Assembly: GCA_946415265.1 (NCBI GenBank)
Contig: CAMKRV010000003.1
Span: forward strand, 1-57,509
Length of the DNA: 57,509 nt
Direction: 5' to 3'
DNA from: an uncultured Candidatus Saccharibacteria bacterium
Lineage (GTDB): Bacteria; Patescibacteriota; Saccharimonadia; Saccharimonadales; Saccharimonadaceae
Below the pieces are notes generated by a model, which was given only the letters and a program-made list of their open reading frames with translations, did no database searches and was not told the DNA's origin. Below are positions 13,583-22,330 of this stretch, one piece after another (position 1 is the stretch's first letter; every line of letters starts with the position of its first letter). Both the position numbers and the translations under genes were made by a program.

Positions 13583-15360
13583 TCTTCATCCAAAAACGCA
13601 CCACTCTGCCGCGACCACAGTTTTTGATATTCACCACCCCGCGCCAGTAGCTCCGCATGCGTACCTTGCTCTACAATTTTTCCATCATTTAATACTACGA
13701 TTTTATCTAGCCCTGCAATTGTAGATAATCTATGCGCCACCACTATAGAAGTTCGCCCTTTCATCAAATTATTTAGCGCTTCTTGTATCAAAGCCTCACT
13801 TTCCGAATCCAGCGCCGAAGTCGCTTCGTCTAGCACCAATATTGGCGCATCTTTCAGTATAGCCCGCGCTATTGCGATTCTCTGCCTCTGCCCGCCAGAA
13901 AGTTTTACACCTCGCTCTCCCACCATCGTCTCATAGCCATCTGGTAGTTTCTTAATAAATTCATCCGCATTAGCCAGCTTCGCTGCCTTCAATACTTCTT
14001 CCTTACTTGCGCCCGGCCTACCATAGGCAATGTTATCAAATACTGTCCTATGGAACAACGAAGATTCCTGTGGCACATAAGCTATCGCTTCGCGCAAACT
14101 CTGCTGTGTTACATCCCTGATATCTTGCCCATCTATATATATCGCACCAGCCGTCACATCCGCAAATCTAAGCAGCAGCTTCGTCAAAGTCGTTTTGCCA
14201 GATCCACTCACTCCCACTAATCCCACTCTATCTCCAGCCGATATCTTCAAATCAAAATTCTCAAATAATTTTTCTTTTTGCTCCTCATGACGGAAAGAAA
14301 TATGACTAAAATCAATCGTCGCATCCTCCACTACCAAAGGCCTATCAGTCTTATCATCTACAATATATGGCATATCCAATATTTCCACCATTTCTTTCGC
14401 ATCGCCAAATGATTGATTCACATTTCTCAATATATGATTCATAGTCCATACATTAGACAGCAGGGAGTTAGACAAAGAATACAAAAACACTATATTGGCA
14501 ATCGTAAGCCCAAACAGATCACGACTCATCACAATCAAAACCAAAAGCCCCGCAAAAGTTATCATGTTTATTATATTCATTGAAAAATTTCTTAACATTG
14601 AAACTTTAGCTAAGTGATATGTAGCTTTTTTAGTGCGATTCGTAGTTTCGGCAAATCTTCTTCCTTCATACCTCTCTCTAGCATACGATTTTACCGAAAT
14701 CTCATTTGTAATAGAATCCGCCAACTGCCCAGTCTGCTTATTTTCTGCCTCCGCCAGTTTCTCTTCGGCATCCCCCGTTTTACGATATGTCGCAATAGAA
14801 ACAGTCATATATACTGCTGCATATATCGCTAAAATTCCCGCAAACGGCAAACATACCGCCGCCGCTACACCAACGGAATAAATCACCGTCAATAATAACG
14901 GGTACAGATCCCAAACAAACCCAGACTTTAACCGTATAAATGCGTTCGGCAATTTATTAGCCTGCGAAGTAAGTGACCCAGAGAAACGATTACTATGGAA
15001 CGTCATGGATTGGTTTATCACCGCGTTAAATGCAAGCTGCGACAAATACTCACCACATCTAGCATCCAGCGACCAATCCAGCCAATCTATTGCTCGTATC
15101 ACAAACAAATTATTTATGCCTGCCGATACAATAGTGAGCGCCAGTATTCCGGCATAGTTCGCGATTTCAAAATCCCCACCAGATAATCTACCAATAATCT
15201 CAGAAGTACCGTACGGCACCACTACATTTGATACAAAAATCCATGCTGGCACCAAAAGTAACACCAAAATTGTGCGTATCTTACATTGCATCAATGCTTT
15301 CCAAAAATAATACAGCGTTCGCTTTGTTGCATTGTATTTCTTCTTTTTACCTTCTGCCAT
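13579..15360 (-). CDS. ABC exporter, fused membrane and ATPase domains
   Basis: 593 residues. Type IV (ABCB-like) exporter half-transporter: six membrane segments in residues about 25-320, then the nucleotide-binding domain with Walker A GVSGSGKTTL, Q-loop AYVPQESSLF, signature LSGGQRQR, Walker B ILVLDEATSALD and the H-loop AHRLSTI. It would function as a dimer; the substrate (lipid, peptide or drug) cannot be told from the sequence. The ATG is 6 nt after TGG-TATAGT (hexamer 15372-15367). Its stop overlaps that of the convergent methyltransferase gene by 4 bp. Confidence 0.92.
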   Translation of the reverse strand: MAEGKKKKYNATKRTLYYFWKALMQCKIRTILVLLLVPAWIFVSNVVVPYGTSEIIGRLSGGDFEIANYAGILALTIVSAGINNLFVIRAIDWLDWSLDARCGEYLSQLAFNAVINQSMTFHSNRFSGSLTSQANKLPNAFIRLKSGFVWDLYPLLLTVIYSVGVAAAVCLPFAGILAIYAAVYMTVSIATYRKTGDAEEKLAEAENKQTGQLADSITNEISVKSYARERYEGRRFAETTNRTKKATYHLAKVSMLRNFSMNIINMITFAGLLVLIVMSRDLFGLTIANIVFLYSLSNSLLSNVWTMNHILRNVNQSFGDAKEMVEILDMPYIVDDKTDRPLVVEDATIDFSHISFRHEEQKEKLFENFDLKISAGDRVGLVGVSGSGKTTLTKLLLRFADVTAGAIYIDGQDIRDVTQQSLREAIAYVPQESSLFHRTVFDNIAYGRPGASKEEVLKAAKLANADEFIKKLPDGYETMVGERGVKLSGGQRQRIAIARAILKDAPILVLDEATSALDSESEALIQEALNNLMKGRTSIVVAHRLSTIAGLDKIVVLNDGKIVEQGTHAELLARGGEYQKLWSRQSGAFLDED

Positions 15361-15447
15361 ATTTATACTATACCATAATTTTCCATTTTGCCAAAATCAT
15401 TTTCTGATATTTTTATGTATTTTCCACACAAACCAAAAGCTGCATGA

Positions 15448-15670
15448 TATAATAAAAATGTTACAAGTTGACGGTTTTATAAACCAGCAGTTTTTATTAT
15501 AGAAACTGATTTAATCACTAATGGCATCGTAAGGTAGCCACGGTTAAATTAGTTTCTACTGGTTCAAATCGTCAGCTTGTAACACCCTTGCGGTGCCATT
15601 TTTTGTAAATACGCCTTTTCTAAACAAATATGGCACCGCAACCGAATAAAACCCTAAGCGAGGTAAGAGG
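15448..15670 (+). promoter_or_regulatory. Structured 5' leader RNA, copy 1 (promoter, long stem, switch segments)
   Basis: TGA-TATAAT (hexamer 15448-15453) predicts a start at about 15460, exactly where a long stem begins: 15460-15473 pairs with 15569-15582, and inner arms AGAAACTGATTTAA/TTAAATTAGTTTCT also pair. The loop holds segment A, GGCATCGTAAGG (15522-15533). Segment B, CCTTGCGGTGCC (15585-15596), is followed by ATTTTTTG and can pair with all 12 bases of A (with G-U pairs). Alternatively B pairs with segment C, ATGGCACCGCAA (15630-15641). GCGAGGTAAGAGG then precedes the ATG. The same plan recurs at 38.2 and 49.1 kb with different stem sequences. Confidence 0.8.
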
Positions 15671-17068
15671 ATGCGGAATCACAAAAATAATATAACTTCT
15701 AGTGCTAGAAACATAACATTGAATTTACAAAACATAACACCCCATTTTACAGGGAAAGAAAAAATCATAACATTAGGTTTAATAATCATAATGTTAAGTT
15801 TTGCAAACATAATAAATACTTCCGCATTAAATTATCAGAGTACTGCAGATATTAAGTTTACCTTCAACCCTACCCTTTCTATTAACATCTCGCCTTCAAA
15901 TTTAATCATAGATAATCTCGTACCAGATACTACGGCAGATAGTAATATAATAAATGTTTCCGTAGCTACTAATGCATCTCATGGTTATACCTTATCTGCT
16001 ACAGTAGGTGATAATTTACATAATAATAGTAATTTAGCTCATACTAATGGAACTAATGCATTTAGCAGTATAGCCACAAATAGTAGTTTACCTAGTTTAA
16101 CCACAAACAATACTTGGGGCTATAGCTATAAACGCTCAAATGATACTAATTGGAATAATTATTCTGGCCTATCTAACGAAACCAGTAAAACTCTAGTTAG
16201 TACAGATAACCAAACAGCTAAACCCATAGACTTTAAAATTGCAGCCAAAGCTAGTAATACTCAACCAAGTGGTGCTTATACTAATACTATTAACTTTATC
16301 GCTATATCTAAGCCAATACCAAAAACTATAGAAGATATAGTTTATATGCAAACCTTTAGTGAATTAGCAGAAACAGACTTACAAAGCGTTAAAGACTCTA
16401 TGGTAGAAGAGCATACCTATACCTTAAAAGACGCAAGAGATGAACAAGACTACACTATAGCTAAACTAAAAAACGGCAAAATCTGGATGACTAAGAACTT
16501 AAACCTAGCTGGTGGTATAGTAATCACTTCAGAACTCTCCGACGTCCCAGCAAACTATACCCTCCCTACTGCCAATGGCTTCCAGGAAGGTAACAGGCTC
16601 CCAGAATCTTCACAGACTGGGTTTAGTGATAATGTGATAGCCTATGTTTATAATACAGGCAACAACACAGATAACTGTGCTAGTCCTGGTTGTTATAGTT
16701 ATTATTCTTGGCACGCAGCTACGGCTGGATCTGGGGTAAACATTGCCACGGCCAATACTGATGCGCCCTATTCTATTTGTCCGAAAGGGTGGCGGTTGCC
16801 AAGTTACAACATCTTTAGTAACTTTATTTCAGTGTATAGTAATTTTTATGCCGAAGCTGGCCCAGGCACTATTCCAAATTTTCTACTAGCCGGTTACGAC
16901 GATATGGGATCAACAGGTGGCCTAAATACTACCGGTCGTTATTGGTTTTCTACAGTAATAAAATCCAACGAGCTCCGGCCTTCTCACGCATTTTTCAATA
17001 CTACACTAGTACGGATAGATGCAGGACAAAAAAGATATGGCTATTCCGTTCGTTGCCTCGTCAAATAG
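15671..17068 (+). CDS. Secreted Fib_succ_major-domain surface protein, paralog 1
   Basis: 465 residues. An unusually long signal-type N-terminus (basic/polar residues 1-32, then a hydrophobic core IITLGLIIIMLSFANII) is nearly the same as that of paralog 2 at 38.4 kb. A beta-sandwich domain follows (FTFNPTLSINISPSNLIIDN, ATNASHGYTLSA, to about 225), then the Fib_succ_major domain (KLKNGKIWMTKNLNLAGG, YSICPKGWRLPSY, YWFSTV, YSVRCLVK). The domain has a C-lectin-like fold and is the family diversified by the DGR at 4 kb, but the C-terminus here has no nucleotide match to the TR. Expression is probably controlled by the structured leader. No LPXTG motif or other anchor is visible. Confidence 0.85.
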   Translation: MRNHKNNITSSARNITLNLQNITPHFTGKEKIITLGLIIIMLSFANIINTSALNYQSTADIKFTFNPTLSINISPSNLIIDNLVPDTTADSNIINVSVATNASHGYTLSATVGDNLHNNSNLAHTNGTNAFSSIATNSSLPSLTTNNTWGYSYKRSNDTNWNNYSGLSNETSKTLVSTDNQTAKPIDFKIAAKASNTQPSGAYTNTINFIAISKPIPKTIEDIVYMQTFSELAETDLQSVKDSMVEEHTYTLKDARDEQDYTIAKLKNGKIWMTKNLNLAGGIVITSELSDVPANYTLPTANGFQEGNRLPESSQTGFSDNVIAYVYNTGNNTDNCASPGCYSYYSWHAATAGSGVNIATANTDAPYSICPKGWRLPSYNIFSNFISVYSNFYAEAGPGTIPNFLLAGYDDMGSTGGLNTTGRYWFSTVIKSNELRPSHAFFNTTLVRIDAGQKRYGYSVRCLVK

Positions 17069-17157
17069 GTTTTAACGGTGGTTATATATGTTTTTATCTC
17101 CAACAACCAGATTATTGAGCAAAATAGAGTTTTACTTAGTTATGATATAATTATCCT

Positions 17158-18516
17158 ATGAACAATCTAGAAAATATTGTAAGTTTATGTAAACGCCGCG
17201 GATTTATCTTCCCTGGCTCAGACGTTTACGGCGGTATGGCCGGCACCTGGGACTATGGCCCGCTCGGCGTCATGCTCAAGAAAAAAATCATGGATGCTTG
17301 GTGGAATTACTTCGTAGAACAACGCGATGATATATATGGCGTAGATGCCGCCATCTTGATGAACCCCAAAACATGGGCTGCCTCTGGCCATTTAGCTACT
17401 TTCTCCGACCCACTCGTAGAATGTAAAGAATGTAAATCTCGCTTCCGCGCCGACAAAATCGCCGATGGTATTAGCGAATCCGTCACTACCGAAGAATTTT
17501 TGGCTACCCATACCAAATGCCCAGTTTGCGGCAAAGAAAATTGGGGACCAATCCGTAAATTCAACATGATGTTTGCTACCCACGTGGGCGCCGTTTTACC
17601 GGAAGATAATACCGAAAACGCCGAACTAGCCGCCAAATCCACCGCCTATCTTCGTCCCGAAACCGCCCAAGGTATTTTTACTAATTATAAAAACGTAGTA
17701 GATACTATTTATCCTAGTTTACCTTTTGGCATTGCCCAGCAAGGTAAAGCTTTCCGTAATGAAATCTCCCCACGTGATTTTATCTTGCGCGACCGTGAAT
17801 GTACGCAAATGGAGATTGAATATTTCGTTCATCCAGATACCTGGGAAGAAAACTTTGAGAAGATGCGCTCTGCACAACACAATTTCTTAGAAAATATCGT
17901 AGGTTTACCACAGGACAAACTCCACGAATATGAAGTCCCCGCCGCCGATCGCGCCCACTATAGCAAACGCACCATAGATCTCATGTTTGATTACCCGAAC
18001 GGCGAAGAAGAACTCATGGGCCTAGCCTACCGTACAGATTTCGACCTAGCTAACATCCAGCGCGAATCCGGCAAGTCCATGGAATACCGCGACAAAGTTA
18101 CTGGCGAAACATTCATTCCACACGTGATAGAACCGTCCATCGGTGTAGAACGTTTATTCTTGGCTATACTCTCTAACGCCTATACTGAAGAAAAAGTTGC
18201 CGACAAAGACGAAACACGTATCGTATTAAAACTCCCAGAGAACTTAGCACCATACAAATTCTGCGTTTCCCCACTGCTCAAAAACAAACCAGAGCTCGTA
18301 ACCAAAGCCAAAGAGGTCTACGATAAATTACGTGCCAAGTATAGCAACGTTACCTGGGACGATTCAGGCAATATCGGCAAACGCTATCGCAAGCAAGACG
18401 AAATCGGCACGCCAAAATGCGTAGTTATAGATTTTGACACTCTAGAAGACGACACCGTCACCGTACGCGATCGCGATACCACTGAACAAATCAGAGTAAA
18501 CATTGCCGAGCTCTAA
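17158..18516 (+). CDS. glyS: Glycyl-tRNA synthetase, alpha2 type
   Basis: 452 residues. Class II GlyRS of the dimeric (archaeal/eukaryotic and Gram-positive) type: N-terminal CKRRGFIFPGSDVYGGMAGT, a zinc-ribbon-like insertion with CKECKSRF and CPVCGKENWG, motif 2 AFRNEISPRDFILRDREC, QMEIEYFVHP, motif 3 EPSIGVERLFLAIL and the C-terminal anticodon domain. The ATG is 6 nt after TGA-TATAAT (hexamer 17146-17151), so the message is leaderless. The preceding gap (17069-17157) contains only this promoter. Confidence 0.97.
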   Translation: MNNLENIVSLCKRRGFIFPGSDVYGGMAGTWDYGPLGVMLKKKIMDAWWNYFVEQRDDIYGVDAAILMNPKTWAASGHLATFSDPLVECKECKSRFRADKIADGISESVTTEEFLATHTKCPVCGKENWGPIRKFNMMFATHVGAVLPEDNTENAELAAKSTAYLRPETAQGIFTNYKNVVDTIYPSLPFGIAQQGKAFRNEISPRDFILRDRECTQMEIEYFVHPDTWEENFEKMRSAQHNFLENIVGLPQDKLHEYEVPAADRAHYSKRTIDLMFDYPNGEEELMGLAYRTDFDLANIQRESGKSMEYRDKVTGETFIPHVIEPSIGVERLFLAILSNAYTEEKVADKDETRIVLKLPENLAPYKFCVSPLLKNKPELVTKAKEVYDKLRAKYSNVTWDDSGNIGKRYRKQDEIGTPKCVVIDFDTLEDDTVTVRDRDTTEQIRVNIAEL

Positions 18517-18554
18517 CCCCTTATGCTATAATTAGGCCATAATAAGGAGATATT

Positions 18555-19082
18555 ATGGCTGAAAAAGCTAAGAAAAACAACAAAAATCTAATTATTGGTA
18601 TTTGTGCGTGTGTACTCATTATCGCCGTAGTAATAGTTGCGGTTATTTTTGCCACCAGAAACACTCTAAATGATTCTTATTTTGTATCCGATGGCAGCAA
18701 GTATGTCCTCACTGTAGATAGAGACATGCTAGAAACCGAAAATAAAGAAAACTCGCCAATCAAGACACATGTAGTTTACTATTATTCTGGCGACGCCATC
18801 ACAGGCGTAACCACCTATATGGAATTTGCCGATGACGCCACCGCCAAAGCCGCATTAGATTTATACAAAAATGCCGACCAAACCGGTGTTAAATCTCTTA
18901 AAACTGACGGTAAATATCTAGTAGTAGAAATGACAGAAGATCAATACAAAGACATCACCACTTCCGACGTAAAACAGCAAATAGAATTTATGGAAATGCT
19001 GAAAAAATCAGGCGCCAATAATTCAGACAACACAAACGAAGAAACTACAGAAACCGACAACACTACCAATGAAACAAAATAA
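18555..19082 (+). CDS. Membrane-anchored protein with Thr/Asn-rich tail
   Basis: 175 residues: a lysine-rich N-terminus, one membrane helix (about 12-34), an extracytoplasmic alpha/beta region of about 110 residues (YYSGDAITGVTTYMEFADD, AALDLYKNADQTGVKSL) and a low-complexity Asp/Glu/Thr/Asn tail. No family is recognised. AAGGAG precedes the ATG, and TGC-TATAAT about 30 bp upstream is its promoter. A strong hairpin follows. Its role may be at the cell surface. Confidence 0.75.
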   Translation: MAEKAKKNNKNLIIGICACVLIIAVVIVAVIFATRNTLNDSYFVSDGSKYVLTVDRDMLETENKENSPIKTHVVYYYSGDAITGVTTYMEFADDATAKAALDLYKNADQTGVKSLKTDGKYLVVEMTEDQYKDITTSDVKQQIEFMEMLKKSGANNSDNTNEETTETDNTTNETK

Positions 19083-19097
19083 AGCCTAGCTCTCCAT

Positions 19098-19131
19098 AAA
19101 ATATCCCCGCCAGACAGCGGGGATATTTTAT
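19098..19131. terminator. Bidirectional terminator between the 18555 gene and ppa
   Basis: TAAAATATCCCCGC, 6-nt loop, GCGGGGATATTTTA. The A- and T-tracts on both arms suit two convergent genes. Confidence 0.9.
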
Positions 19132-19146
19132 ACCTTGTTAGATTTC

Positions 19147-19788
19147 CTATTTAGTAGGTTCTTCCATTGCTTTCTTGGCAGCATCAATCGTCTCCGACAC
19201 CACAGAACGAACTTGCTCCACTGCATCCTCTACACCTTTTCTGAATTTTACATCTGGGTGCGCTTCTAGAAAACGTTCAATCGAAGCTTTAATCACTGCT
19301 TTAGCTTCTTTTACGCCTTCAAAAGCCTTCACTTTAGTAGTACCAGGCTTCTTCAAATCTTTATAGTGATTGAAATGGAACTCGATTTGATTAATTAGTT
19401 GCTTCGGCAAATCTTCCAATTTTTGATATTTGTCGCCATTGTTGCGATCATCTGCTGGCACACAAATAATCTTATCATCCACTTCGCCGTCATCCACGAA
19501 TTTCATTACACCAAGAATCTTAGCCTTCATCCAGATGCCCGTAGTAAGTGGCTGATCGGTAATCATTAATACATCTAGTTCATCGCCATCTTCATCAATA
19601 GTTTGTGGAATAAAACCATAGTTGCAAGGCTTTGCAAAAGCCATAGGCTCCACGCGATCCAACATAAAGCAAGCATGCTCACGATCCCACTCAATCTTGT
19701 GGTTAGAACCCGTTGGGATTTCAATCACCACATTCAACTCGCCTTTTTCGTAGTCACCGGGTGTCAAAACTTTGTTAAAATCTGCCAT
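19147..19788 (-). CDS. ppa: Inorganic pyrophosphatase, family I
   Basis: 213 residues. Hydrolyses pyrophosphate from nucleotide and tRNA-charging reactions. The metal-binding signature DEDGDELDVLM is intact, with NVVIEIPTGSNHKIEWD, YGFIPQT and ICVPADDR in family order. A C-terminal extension of about 40 residues (RFLEAHPDVKF to the end) is helical. AAGGAG lies 5 nt before the ATG and a TATAAT about 35 bp upstream. It is a single-gene unit convergent with the 18555 gene. Confidence 0.97.
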   Translation of the reverse strand: MADFNKVLTPGDYEKGELNVVIEIPTGSNHKIEWDREHACFMLDRVEPMAFAKPCNYGFIPQTIDEDGDELDVLMITDQPLTTGIWMKAKILGVMKFVDDGEVDDKIICVPADDRNNGDKYQKLEDLPKQLINQIEFHFNHYKDLKKPGTTKVKAFEGVKEAKAVIKASIERFLEAHPDVKFRKGVEDAVEQVRSVVSETIDAAKKAMEEPTK

Positions 19789-19830
19789 TTTGTCTCCTTT
19801 GTTTATTACCTATATTATATCATATAGCTA

Positions 19831-20520
19831 TTAAACTCTACTCGCCATCTTTGTAAAACTTACTATCTTTTGCAACATTTCCGGAGTAATTTTTACCCGT
19901 TTCACTACATTTAAATCTGTAGTCAAAAGTAATCTAAGCATTTTTATCTCATTTGCGCCAAATTCGCCGCTATCGTGTAACACAAAAGAATTTTCTCCAG
20001 TATTCCAAAAATATCTCAATTCTGGGTTTAATTTTTTACCATCCACATCACGATAAAGATTTATCTCTTCGCCGGCAGCCTTCCCTAGCCTCATCAAAAA
20101 CCAACTCTCTGTCAGTTCGTCGTCATCACCCATGTCAAGCGACGCAAGGCTTTGATTAATAATTTCAAAATATTCTGAATTATCCGAATTCTCAGCCACC
20201 CGACTTATTTTCTTTAACATCATCGCAGCAAGTTCCATTTTTGTAAAATTTTTTATTATATTACCATGATATTTTTGCATTTTTACACTCGTAATCACAC
20301 CAAACTCCCCACGCCCTAAGTGAATATTATAATTAGATAGTGTAAACATTTCTATTCCACCCGCCAGCTTAGATTTTTCTTTCCTTACACCTTTTGCAAT
20401 TGCGGAAATTTTACCCTGTGGAGTAATTAAATTCAAAATCCTATCTGCTTCCGCATAATTTGTGCGCCTTAGCACATATCCCATAGTTTTTACATCTTTA
20501 TTTTGCATATTGCTCAACAT
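19831..20520 (-). CDS. recO: DNA repair protein RecO
   Basis: 229 residues. RecO loads RecA on SSB-coated single-stranded DNA in the RecFOR pathway. N-terminal OB-fold part: GYVLRRTNYAEADRILNLIT, GKISAIAKGVRKEKSKLAGG, LSNYNIHLGRGEFGVI. A helical C-terminal domain follows. The four-cysteine zinc site of many RecO proteins is absent; there is no Cys in the C-terminal half. The gene overlaps the response-regulator gene by 23 bp, so it is the third gene of a histidine kinase-regulator-recO unit. An ATG at 20508 is an alternative start. Confidence 0.88.
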   Translation of the reverse strand: MLSNMQNKDVKTMGYVLRRTNYAEADRILNLITPQGKISAIAKGVRKEKSKLAGGIEMFTLSNYNIHLGRGEFGVITSVKMQKYHGNIIKNFTKMELAAMMLKKISRVAENSDNSEYFEIINQSLASLDMGDDDELTESWFLMRLGKAAGEEINLYRDVDGKKLNPELRYFWNTGENSFVLHDSGEFGANEIKMLRLLLTTDLNVVKRVKITPEMLQKIVSFTKMASRV

Positions 20521-20845
20521 AACGCCTAACGTCCTTTGGCTTCATTGTGTCTTTACTAAGTACTCCCACCACTCCATATATAGAAAAATCTCGTCCACCT
20601 AAATCCAATGAAGATATTATTACCACAGGAATTTTTGCCGTATCAGTGTAGGAGACTAGTTCATTCAAAAAAGTAAAGCCGTCTGGCCCTGTAAGCAATA
20701 TATCTAAAAAAATCATCTCTGGCAAATTGCCATCAGTGATTTCTGCCATCGCAGCATAAGCATCAGAAAATATTTTTGTTTCTTTTTTTGTCGCCAAAGC
20801 TACACACTCAGCCATCACTTCGTCATCATCAACTACAAAAATCAT
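20498..20845 (-). CDS. Stand-alone response-regulator receiver domain
   Basis: 115 residues, a CheY-like receiver with no output domain. It has the acidic pocket (VVDDDEV), phosphoacceptor Asp48 (MIFLDILL), the switch Thr/Ser region (VVIISS) and the conserved Lys (VLSKDTMKP). The start ATG overlaps the stop of the histidine kinase gene by one base, so the two are cotranslated. With no DNA-binding domain, the output must be another protein. recO overlaps its 3' end. Confidence 0.92.
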   Translation of the reverse strand: MIFVVDDDEVMAECVALATKKETKIFSDAYAAMAEITDGNLPEMIFLDILLTGPDGFTFLNELVSYTDTAKIPVVIISSLDLGGRDFSIYGVVGVLSKDTMKPKDVRRYVEQYAK

Positions 20846-21525
20846 TAAAACAAACTCGCTTGTTTAGAAATTGGTAAATCTACATAAAAACTCGTACCGT
20901 CACGATGTCGTACTGCCCCCACATTAGCATTCATGTAACGAGAAAACCTCGACGCAATGTAAAGCCCCAGCCCAGAAGACCCCGGTCGCATAGCAATAGA
21001 AGTTGGTTTTTCAATCCAACCACGCTTAATTTCGCGCCAAACATCCATCGGCAAAGCCGGCCCATAATCCCGCACTACAATTTTTACTTTATCTTTAAAA
21101 TCTTTCACCATCAATTCCGCCCTAGTCTCATCGCCAGAATAATGCATAGCGTTTAACAAAAAATTATACACCACGCTATAAAGCAAATCTCTATTAGCAG
21201 TCACCAATCTAGAACGATTACTATACCGAATATACAAATCTCTTTTATTGTAGTGAAAAAGATATTCCAGCTCATGACTTACCGCATCGCACACCTCACG
21301 CACCGCCACCGGCTCCATCGCAAACAACCCATCTTCTAATCGCCGAATCTTCACAAGATCATTAACTTGTTTAATCGCCCGCTCCGACACACTCACCATC
21401 CTAGACCTAATTTGTTCATTTTGACCACTTATATTATCAAAAGACAAAGCTAACTGCCTCAGCACTGCAAGCGGCGCCTTCAACTCATGCGCCGCCACCA
21501 AAATTCCATCGACCTCCTTCTCCAT
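20845..21525 (-). CDS. Soluble histidine kinase without a sensor domain
   Basis: 226 residues. The protein starts almost directly at the dimerisation/phosphoacceptor helix: His13 in LVAAHELKAPLAVLRQLALS. Then come an N-box (NFLLNAMHYSGDETRAEL), RDYGPALP and a G2 box (GSSGLGLYIASRFSRYMNA). No membrane segment or PAS/GAF domain is present. A longer ORF in this frame reaches 21663 but overlaps the upstream gene and crosses the promoter. The ATG at 21525 is 7 nt after TGC-TATAAT (hexamer 21538-21533). The signal it senses is unknown and must come from a partner protein. It forms an overlapping unit with the receiver and recO. Confidence 0.88.
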   Translation of the reverse strand: MEKEVDGILVAAHELKAPLAVLRQLALSFDNISGQNEQIRSRMVSVSERAIKQVNDLVKIRRLEDGLFAMEPVAVREVCDAVSHELEYLFHYNKRDLYIRYSNRSRLVTANRDLLYSVVYNFLLNAMHYSGDETRAELMVKDFKDKVKIVVRDYGPALPMDVWREIKRGWIEKPTSIAMRPGSSGLGLYIASRFSRYMNANVGAVRHRDGTSFYVDLPISKQASLF

Positions 21526-21547
21526 ACCCCCTATTATAGCACACCTC

Positions 21548-22315
21548 TTAGGCGTTAAAGATGATAGTTCCCAGTAGCTTATCAAAATCTTCTTTGAACA
21601 GTACGCTATCTGTTTGCAAGATTGCGGTTTTATCACGAATCTTAAATACCACGATATACCCACTCAAATCCGTACCAGGAATTGTGCCGGTATAACGATT
21701 CGCCGTCACCGTAGTGCCTTTTTCCGCATTTCCTACCGTCACGGACTCTACGGTCAAATTAGAGTTCTTTTTATCCATCGCTTTTTGATATTCTTCCGCT
21801 ACATTATCAAAACTCTCATTACGAATCGTCACACGCAAAGCATTTATCGTGTCCTTACCTACAGCGTCTACCTGAATTGGATTAAAATACGCGTTAAAAT
21901 CGCCGCCACTTGAGGCATCGGCCGCTACATATACACTCCAAGTCTTAGGATATTCAAAAGTAAGTTGTCCATAATCTGCCGGCCCAGAAAAAGTCTTGTA
22001 CGGATATTTTTCACGTTCGCGAAACTCTTCTTCATCTTTTGTAGCCTGCTCATCCTTCGCTTCAGCCGTAGCTATTGCCAACTTTCCGTCTAAGTCGCTT
22101 CGCGCCTCGTCATATTGCACATACATCCAAATAAATAACCCAATAAACGTCACAGCAATCAATGAAACTATAATAATTACGATAGTTTTAACTAACCCAG
22201 AAATATCTTTTTTCTTTTCCGGCATCAACTGCACTTGCTGCACCATCGGCATCCCATTACCTGCTGGCTGCACGGGAATAATATTTTGTACCGGCGGCAT
22301 CTGTCCATTATCCAT
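21548..22315 (-). CDS. Membrane-anchored protein with extracytoplasmic PsbP/lipoprotein-like domain
   Basis: 255 residues. A Pro/Gln/Met-rich cytoplasmic N-terminus (1-35), one membrane helix (about 43-66), a charged helix, then an extracellular domain (GQLTFEYPKTWSVYVAAD, RVTIRNESFDNVAEEY, GYIVVFKIRDKTAILQTDS). The last part has the pattern of PsbP-like domains. The same plan (low-complexity N-terminus, one helix, YPKTW/RKPENW-type domain) occurs in the 34438-35160 protein, so these are a small family. The ATG is 6 nt after TGA-TATAAT (hexamer 22327-22322). Function is unknown. Confidence 0.78.
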   Translation of the reverse strand: MDNGQMPPVQNIIPVQPAGNGMPMVQQVQLMPEKKKDISGLVKTIVIIIVSLIAVTFIGLFIWMYVQYDEARSDLDGKLAIATAEAKDEQATKDEEEFREREKYPYKTFSGPADYGQLTFEYPKTWSVYVAADASSGGDFNAYFNPIQVDAVGKDTINALRVTIRNESFDNVAEEYQKAMDKKNSNLTVESVTVGNAEKGTTVTANRYTGTIPGTDLSGYIVVFKIRDKTAILQTDSVLFKEDFDKLLGTIIFNA

Positions 22316-22330
22316 GAGCTTATTATATCA

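Noticed and set aside
15522-15641. T-box riboswitch in the three-copy leader
   Set aside because: TGGCACCGC in segment C resembles the T-box core TGGNACCGCG, and B with its U-tract resembles a T-box terminator strand. No stem I, specifier loop or AGTA/K-turn was found, and the genes are not tRNA- or amino-acid-related.
20845-21663. Longer 272-residue histidine kinase start
   Set aside because: The extra 46 residues overlap the upstream gene, show no domain and cross the extended -10 box at 21538-21533.
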